DNA from: Nematopogon swammerdamellus
Lineage: Eukaryota; Arthropoda; Insecta; Lepidoptera; Adelidae
DNA length: 64,000 nt
Direction of reading: 5' to 3'
Assembly: GCA_946902875.1 (NCBI GenBank)
Contig: OX336355.1
Span: forward strand, 12,991,347 to 13,055,346
Shown here: one piece after another, positions 35,676-43,700 of the stretch
Layout: each line of letters begins with the position of its first letter
How positions within the stretch are numbered: position 1 is the first letter of the stretch
Translations under genes and position numbers: made by a program
The notes under the pieces: model-generated
Databases searched by the model: none
Told to the model about the DNA's origin: nothing
What the model saw: only the letters and a program-made list of their open reading frames with translations

Positions 35676-37011
35676 TATGTAAAACACTGTTTAGTCGCAA
35701 TTAAAAAATATTCTATAAAATATAGAGGACACGACGCCAACTCATCTGTTTAGTTACCACTGACGCTCCACGACTCAATTAAAAAATTGTACAACTGCAC
35801 AAAGTCTGGCGCCTGTAGCGGCCGACTTTTTAATTGGCCGCCGACTGTTTAGTCATCCTCCAACCTAACGAACGCTACACTTTCTGACCGTAGCCGTAGC
35901 GTACCACCCACCTGCAGATTGAACGACTGAATAATCCTCTGTGTGCCCATCTCATCGACTTGGAGAAAAATCGGCTGCCATGGCCAACTCAGCTAAACTG
36001 TTTAGTTACAAACTGTTTAATTGGTGATACCAATCGTTCGTGTGCCGGAGCCCTCATAATACTTCTGATTTGGCTTCGTTCATATTTTTGTTTCCTTTTT
36101 AAGTCATGTTTGGTAGGTAGTTTTTAAATGCTATGTTTTTAAATTATCCATGTTTTTTTTTTGTCATTTGTTTTAACTAGAAAATTATATTTAGTTTTCT
36201 TCTGGTTTCTGTGTTCTACCCATGTGCGTATGATTCTAAGTGGTGATGGCTGATATTATTTTAATTTTGTTATATAATTATACGCTTACGTGTGTTGGGT
36301 TGGGACAAGCGGAAGACCAGCGCTGCAGCAGCGCTGTCATCTCGAGGCAGCCGTAGCATATGAGCTGAGCTGGCTCCCTTTTTCTCCTAACTCTTACATG
36401 TACTGTAATTTGTTGTGTGAATGAAAAAATAAACGATATTCTATTCAAATTGTCTCCTAAAAATGTCAACTTTGGCTTATTTTATTTAAGGATTTTAAAA
36501 GGTGAAGTTACTTCAGCTCCGGAAGAAAAACACAAAGAATTTAAGGGGTGTAAAAATGCGTCCCTTTCTTAATTAATTAAGCACAATTAGCGAGGGCAGC
36601 CCTTTCAGAGACAAACAAAGAACGCCCCTTGTGGAGTGACTTTCTTGACTCTTCTTGGGGGAGTATCACAATAGGAGATTATAAATTGTAATGTTGGACC
36701 TAGTCTTAGCCTTTAGAAGTAATAGTGTATCTATGCATTTTAATAAAACTGAAAAATATACTAACTAAAAATAATAAAATTTTATATTTTTACTTTTAGT
36801 TGCACGCAGTAGCTATAAAAATCCAGTGACGTGTATTTACTGATATTACTAAGTAGGTAGGTGTATTCTCACACTTAACACTTTTGCTACCTACTTTCAT
36901 TTCACTATATTCATCGACTTTCAAACATCCAAAGGTTCACTGGAAGGAATATCTGTAAGAGATAAGTCCGCTTTTGCACCTCATGTAAATTTTGCTTGTT
37001 TTTTTTTTCTT

Positions 37012-37516
37012 TTTATGGAAACTGACACGGTTATCTACATCACCCATAACATCCATGATGTCAGCCCATAACACCGGGTGAACTAGGTGCCATGTCAGTG
37101 CTTCCCTTCATTTTATGTCGCCTACACTGAACAGCAGGTCTATTCTTGTAAATTCTGACAGCGGAATCAGCGCTGTTGTGGCGCTGAGAGCCACTTACCA
37201 AAGTGGATCTCAGCGCCACAACAGCGCTGATTCCGCTGTCAGAATTTACAAGAATAGACCTGCTAGACGGAAAACACGAACTATTTTTTCCATTGCCCTT
37301 TCGATTGACGTTTCATTCAGTGCGGTGATACCAACCCGGGCGGGATAGACCCTACCACCTAGTAAGGTAAGAAGGTAAGGGACCTACAGTTTTACGTGGA
37401 TTCCGAACCACGGTCAGCCTCTAACGGTCGAGCGGTCACCCATCCATTTGCTGACCGCGCTCAGGGTTGCTTAGCTGCAGTCGACCGACCGCACCACTGA
37501 GCTACCGATGCTGACA
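37012..37516 (-). mobile_element. SINE family A copy, interrupted by a foldback element
   Basis: Complete minus-strand SINE A (tail at 37012, head ending 37516) split at 37132/37265 by the 132-bp palindrome described separately. Removing the palindrome leaves CTGAAC next to TAGACGGAAAAC, against CTGAACTGGACGG in other copies. Confidence 0.85.
37133..37264. mobile_element. foldback (palindromic) element, copy 1
   Basis: An almost perfect 132-bp palindrome. The arm AGCAGGTCTATTCTTGTAAA is mirrored at the other end, and the only unpaired part is a few bases at the centre (CTTACCAAAG) plus one mismatch. No ORF. A near-identical copy is at 61362-61491. The transcript would fold into a hairpin of about 60 bp. 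Confidence 0.9.
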
Positions 37517-38167
37517 ACCGAGGCTGTTACTGTTAAATGTCTGTTGGAGCAATAAAGTATTGTCTATCTATTTATCTAGCTAGACCGAAATCAGTTTTTT
37601 TTACTAGTGTCGGATTACTGAATTTCCCAAATTACGTGGGGTTTGTTTAAAAAAAATTGCTTATACCTACCTACAACTCGAAAGGCGCGAAATAATTCCC
37701 TTGAAATACCTTTGAATGTAATAGCGACATCTCGTGGAGAACGTTGTGAAACTGTAGCGTACTAAAAGAGTGGAGTTGGCCGTCTCGCATCTCGCTGCTT
37801 TCACCCTGCCTGACTGACCTGAAGCATGTAAAATGCTGGTGTTTATGCTATTGGACAATAGATGTCGCTATAAGTAAAACTTTTTCACATTTCCCAAATG
37901 AATCGTCGAAATTATTTTGTAGCATACAACTTATGTCTTTTGAAATTATATTAATTTTATTCAGTTAATTTTTTTATTTCATAAATAGTTTTAATTTAAA
38001 TTTTACAGTTAGGTTAGGTTAGGTTTATTAGTATGTTATAGTTTAGGTACATACTCTTATTAAACTACTTTAAAATGGTATTTATAACATAAGTTTAAAA
38101 TAAAAAAAACAAGCAAGTTAAAATTAAAATTGGATAAGTTTGGTAAAATTATATTACGTTAAATGAA

Positions 38168-38505
38168 AATACATACATACATACATACCACACACACTGA
38201 ATCCCGACAATCGGGGTAAGCAGAGTAATCGGTCTTGTGCTGCAAGAACTCTGGTAAATTACAGCACAACACCGACCACCACGTTTCGCAAAGTATTCGA
38301 ACAAGATTCAATCGATCAAACAGCAAGTAAGGCACGAAGACCCACCTCCTGCATGACTCAGTGGAAGGACCGTGCCAAGGTGAAAGGTGGCGACCCTGTC
38401 GCCCTTTAGCACGGCATCTTGTCCTTATCCCTTAGTCGCCTTTTACGACATGCATGGGGAGAGATGCAGTGGGGTTATTCTTTTTAAGTACCGGCCCTAA
38501 AAATA
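38168..38505 (-). repeat. dispersed repeat D, full-length copy with (TATG)n end
   Basis: Reverse copy: (ATAC)n at 38170-38190, CCCGACAATCGGGGTAAGC, TAAGGCACGAAGACCCACC, GGCGACCCTGTCGCCC and the CCCCACTGC box. The order is the mirror of 39171-39500. Probably a non-autonomous retroelement with a tetranucleotide tail. Confidence 0.65.
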
Positions 38506-38606
38506 CCTAATTAAATTCGAAGTTAATGGGCGGAGCAAGGCGCGGGGATTTCACGACACGGATTTCCGGGATTCGGGAACCACTCACAAGCTCATTCACC
38601 TAAAAA

Positions 38607-38996
38607 CTCGATAGCTCAGTGGTGCTGTAATCGACTGTCGCTCGGCTATTGATGGTAAAGCAACGCTGGGCCGGTCAGTACTTGGATGGGTGACGTGACC
38701 GCTCGACCGTTGGAGGCCGACCGTGGTTCGGATTCCACGTTAAACTGTAGGTCCCTTCCCTTCTTACCTTACTAGGTGGTAGGGTTCAACCCGCCCGGGT
38801 TGATACCACCGCGCTGAATGAAACGTCGGTCGAAACGGCTATTTCAATAGTTTGTGTTTTCCGTGCAGTTAAGTGTAGCCGGCACGACCGACGACCGAAG
38901 GGAAGCACTGACATGGCACCTGTTCACCCGGTGTTATGGGCTGACATCATGGATGTTGTAGGTGATGAAGCCGTGTCAGTTTCCATAAAAAAAAAA
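38607..38996 (+). mobile_element. SINE family A copy, full length
   Basis: Head TCGATAGCTCAGTGGTG (A box), AAGCAACGCTGGGC and TACTTGGATGGGTGAC (5S-like), then GGTTCGGATTCCACG (B-box-like). The full body follows and ends GTCAGTTTCCATAAAA with an A10 tail. Confidence 0.9.
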
Positions 38997-39170
38997 GATT
39001 AGAAATCGTTAGGTAATGCACTAGCTAGACAGACATGATAATGGTTATTGGTTGAATTCGGCGAGTTTTTGGATGAGTTAGCGTGTCGAGTGGTTCCCGG
39101 TTCCGATGGTTTCCGCCTCCCGTTTTCCGCTGCTGGTTTACGTGGAATTCGAACCACGAATCAATCTGTA

Positions 39171-39505
39171 CCGTGTGGGGCCGGTATTTAAAACGAATAG
39201 CCCCACTGCATTTCTCCCCGTGCATGTCGTAAAAGGCGACTAAGTCATAAGGACAAGATGCCGTGCTAAAGGGCGACAGGTTCATCACCTCTCACCTTGA
39301 CGCGGTCCTTCCACCGAGCCATGCAGCAGGTGGGTCTTTATGCCTTACTTGCTGCTTGATAGTTATCTTGTCCGAATATAATACCTTGCTAAACGTGGTG
39401 GTCGGTGTTGTGTTGTAATTTACAAGATCTTTGCAGCACAACACCGAATACTCTGCTGCCTGATTTTCGGGATTTGGCGTGAGGAATGTACCTATGTATG
39501 AAGCA
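39171..39505 (+). repeat. dispersed repeat D, full-length copy
   Basis: TACCGTGTGGGGCCGGTATT at the 5' end, GTGCTAAAGGGCGACAGG in the middle and GGTGTTGTGTTGTAATTTAC near the 3' end, with a (TATG)-like end. A second 3' part lies 190 bp on (39695-39895), same strand. Confidence 0.65.
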
Positions 39506-39694
39506 ACGTCTGCGGAAATTGACAAACTCGAAATGAGGAAGAAATTGGTGCACAGTTCGAACCACGGTTCGAACACACTGCCCTCAAGTAATTCTACTCG
39601 ATCTCATAGTCAATCATAGACAGACAGACTATCAGCTCACTTACAGAACTACTAACTAACAATGGATGCTTACATACAATCAAGAACATGCTAG

Positions 39695-39897
39695 CCACCT
39701 CTCACCTTGGCATGGTCCTTCCACCGAGTCAGGCAGCAGGTGAGTCTTCGTGCCTTACTTGCAGCTTGATAGTTATTTTGTCCCAAAACTTAGCTAAATG
39801 TGGTGGTCGGTGTTGTGTTGTATAATTTACAAGAGTCCTTGCAGCACAACACCGACTACTCTGCTTACCCCGATTATCGGGCGTGGTATGTAATCAA
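39695..39897 (+). repeat. dispersed repeat D, 3' part
   Basis: CACCTCTCACCTTGGCATGG through CAGCACAACACCGACTACTC to CGATTATCGGGCGTGG. It lies about 330 bp upstream of the hhex start codon. Confidence 0.6.
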
Positions 39898-40225
39898 GAA
39901 CATAAGAAGGGTATGATTCTACAAATAGTATTTAATATTTACGTCGAATTTAGTTGAAAGATTACAACGATTAATAAGTGTTAAAACTCATCAATCAATA
40001 TGTCTATCAAATTATCCTAGTTAAATAGTCACATTTGAATCACACATGTAACACGTAGTTTTTGTTAGGAATCGGTGCTAAAAACCTCAATAGATATCTA
40101 CCATGTAACATAGTAATCGCCAATTATCACTGGTCCCGTTCCATATCTCGCGCATTACAGCTAGATTAACTAAGTATTTATCAATTGACTTCACCCATTT
40201 GTATCGGAGCCAATCATTCGCGATA

Positions 40226-40799
40226 ATGAAATTCGGCAGTCACTGCCGAGCCGTCGTCATGTGCAGTTCGAGGTTAAAACGCTCGTTCCGCATCGAGGAT
40301 ATCCTTAGCCGACCCAAAACAAACGGCGGTGCCGTGTTGAATGCGACCGAAAAACACGTCAACAATGATCACATCAAAACAAATGAAGCGCACGAAAGAA
40401 TAAGACCAGTTAAGCCAGAGACAAATGGAGACAGAACGAGGACTGTAATACAGAATCATGAAAAATATCAACATAAGAAGAGAGAAACTAAATTCGTTGC
40501 AACTGAGGCAATGACTCAGGACGTGCACAATTTCAGACTTCCGCCACTGCACATATCGCCGGAAGACAGATTGGCCTATCCGACCATGCCTGTTATTCCA
40601 ACACCGCTAAAGCCTGAAGTTCCTTGGGGCTATGGAATCCTGAAGCCCATGTACCCACCGATGGACCCTCGGAATAGACTCAATTTCTTCAACGAATCCT
40701 TACCGAGCCACGAGCAGGCCTTGTTCATGAGGAACAGTATACTTTCAAGAAGATGTTCCATGCCGCCAATGATGGGATCGCCTTATGGTTTTGATAGAG
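40226..40799 (+). CDS. Hhex: Hhex exon 1 (EH1 motif and proline-rich region)
   Basis: 191 codons plus one base, ending TTTGATAGAG|GTGAGT. The frame stays open 26 bases past the donor and stops at 40825, so intron retention would add only GEFNSILI-like residues and lose the homeodomain. Confidence 0.88.
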
Positions 40800-43700
40800 G
40801 TGAGTTTAATTCTATATTGATATGACTATCTGTTAATATAACAATATAACGATCTGAACTTCCGGAAATATTAACATTGCATTGGTGATAACCGCATTTA
40901 AATCGAATGAGCTTGTTCTCGAGTTATAAATGAACATTCGTATCATGAATATGAATATGTATTCGTATTCGACTTTGAAGTGTCCTGCAAACTTGAACCT
41001 TTGCAGCTCCGTAGAGACATAGGTTCGTAAAGTGTGTTCTATCGACTGTTCAACGGCGAATGCTCTGAGGAGCTGTTCGAAACGATTCCGACCTCACCAT
41101 TTCATCGCCATTTCACCATAGGTGGACCTAGCAGTGGTGGCGTAGCAGACTGTGAATGCATCCCTTTACTGTAGAGCTGCCTAAAGTGCGGACTAAGCGC
41201 TCCAGTATTTATTTGATCTTCCACACTGCGAAACTCTGGAATGCACTTCCTCCCGATGTGTTTTCTTCTGTGTACGAGTTAGGATCTTTCAAGAGAAGCG
41301 TAAAAAGGCATCTGTCACACCGGCACGGCATTCGCAGCCCCCGTTCTAATCCGAATGCGTTTGGGCGTTGTCATCGACTCAACAATCCACGCTGACGGTG
41401 CTAAGTGTCTCGCGTATCCATAAAAAACCGGCCAAGTGCGAGTCGAACTCGCGCACCGAGGGTTCCTTATCGCTATGTCATGGCTAGGGCCACTCACGCC
41501 ATCTATGGCGTGTTATGAAATGCTTCATATTAGTTAAATGACACGATTTGTTAAAATGCTTCACACTCTATTCGGTAGATGGTGCGCACGCATACACTTT
41601 TTGGTTTCTTCTATGAGAAGTCATTTATCTCGAAACTATGTTTTTTGAGATGTATCACTATGGAACTAGGGTATCGATATGTTCCTCCATAACTCTTAAA
41701 CCGATCATCCGAATTTGATTAAACTTAGTACAAACACATTTAACTATACTACGTGACATAGGTGGGCTAAATAAAATTCAGTTCCGGTTACGCTAAGATG
41801 TGGCTCTCATACAAACCGAATTATTCCGCACCCCGAAATAAAGGTACGGTAGCGGGCTTACTTACTTTCTTCTTTTTAAATACGAATTTCACGCAAGCGA
41901 AGCCGCGGACAAAAGCTAGTTCAAAATCAAAAGCAGCTGAAATAGATTTTGAATCTACATATCTCTCTACTACTAAAATTACATCAGCGTTTTGTAACTA
42001 GACATATAGAATTCCACCGTAAGTTATATTATAAGTACGGTTTAGGCGCCGGGATTTTGGCGCGGTCTTGGCTTGAGCTCTTGATCTTACGATGAGTGGT
42101 TCGAATTCGGCCGGCATGCAGTTTTTTTTTATTTAATATCGAGGCCAAGGTTACAATTTGGTTTTTAGAACAAAACTAAATTTTTTTATTTTTTGAGGTC
42201 ATGAAGTTCCATGCTTTATTGAATTGTAAAAAAAATGTACACTTACCAAGCAAGTTTTTTTTGTTTGGGAGGGGGAAGGGGTTGAAAAACTATGAGTCTA
42301 AGTAAGTCTAAGAAGTCAGATAAGCTACGAATCCCTAAATGATAATGATAAAAAATTAAAAAACGTTAAATCCAAAGTTTATGGAACTTTTATCGAATTC
42401 CATGTATTTTTACCAGATAACGTAGCGTCATCAAATAAAAAAATACTACTTACTTAAAATTGTTAAGTATATAATTACCTATGTATGTTCATTGTCATAT
42501 TATTGTCCAAAAACTTAACACAGATATGACATCGTGGCAAACACCAGGATTAACCTCAAGCGAAAATTAATCTAAAGCATAAAGTCTTAATCGATAATTT
42601 GACTAATTGATGACATATTAGTGTTCGTCTTATCTCAATATACACAAGTAATCGGCGGATGTTTTATTGCAGCCCTTATTATCGCCTTTCTCAGCTAATA
42701 ATCTCTGCTTAAAGCATTAACGTGCATTATGAAAACGATACGGGGACTATATTAGACATTAATTCTGATACGGGCCATGTTTTTTCGACAATCAAACGTA
42801 TCATCAATCTGTTGGCTGATATGATATTATGTACCTACAATAAAACGTTTATTGAGTTGCGAACAAGAATTTTACATTAATTGGGTTTGATAACGTCGAT
42901 AGATATAGGCGATTTGATTTCGTTCTCCCTTCGTTTTTGTAGGAACACCTTTCGTTTTAGAGGTTTCGCACTATCGAATGAGTCATTAATCATTATGTAC
43001 TTAGTCACAATCTAACCTAACACACCTTTTGCCAGCGTTGGAAGAAAAACATTTTTTTTATTAGGTTTTGCCCGCGGCTAGCTTCGCGTGATTTTTTGCT
43101 CACAGCTCTGTCCGCCGCTGACGTTGCGCGAAGCTAAAATCATGTTGAGAATTAACAGAATGTAACAGTCAAAACTGTATGTAAATCGATAAAGTGGTTC
43201 TCTAGATAAAAGGATATTCAATTGACGTACGTTACACGGTCGGTCGCCCGAAGAAAATTAACTTTATTTATTTATATATTTATTTACCAGATATAGGTAA
43301 TTTAAATAGGCAGTGTGGTCAAATTCTTCAGTATTCATGTTTATGCTGTAAATATTAATGCTCTTGTGAGCGGTAGTATGGGTTAATTATTTGTAAGTTA
43401 CTATAATATAATACTTATAAGGTACTAACAAAACATTGTGACTTGCGAAGTTTGTTTGTCAGTTCTTCTTCGCATTGAATTTAGAACTAGCGGAATTTTC
43501 GACATGTCCAAGCGTAGGTTACCTACCTATGGTTGAAATTATACAATAAACAATAAACAATATTAGGATGTTCAAAACGAAAACCGATATTATGTCCTGC
43601 AGTCCTCAGGAGGCAACTAACTCTACATGACGAAGTACCTACAATACGCGGCGGTAATTAAATGCGCGTCGGGCTTTGGAGAGAGAAATTCCCGATTGTA

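Noticed and set aside
38607..38720. Genuine 5S rRNA or tRNA gene
   Set aside because: Only the promoter half of 5S is present, continued by SINE body and an A-tail, and the unit is repeated all over the window; no cloverleaf of proper spacing.
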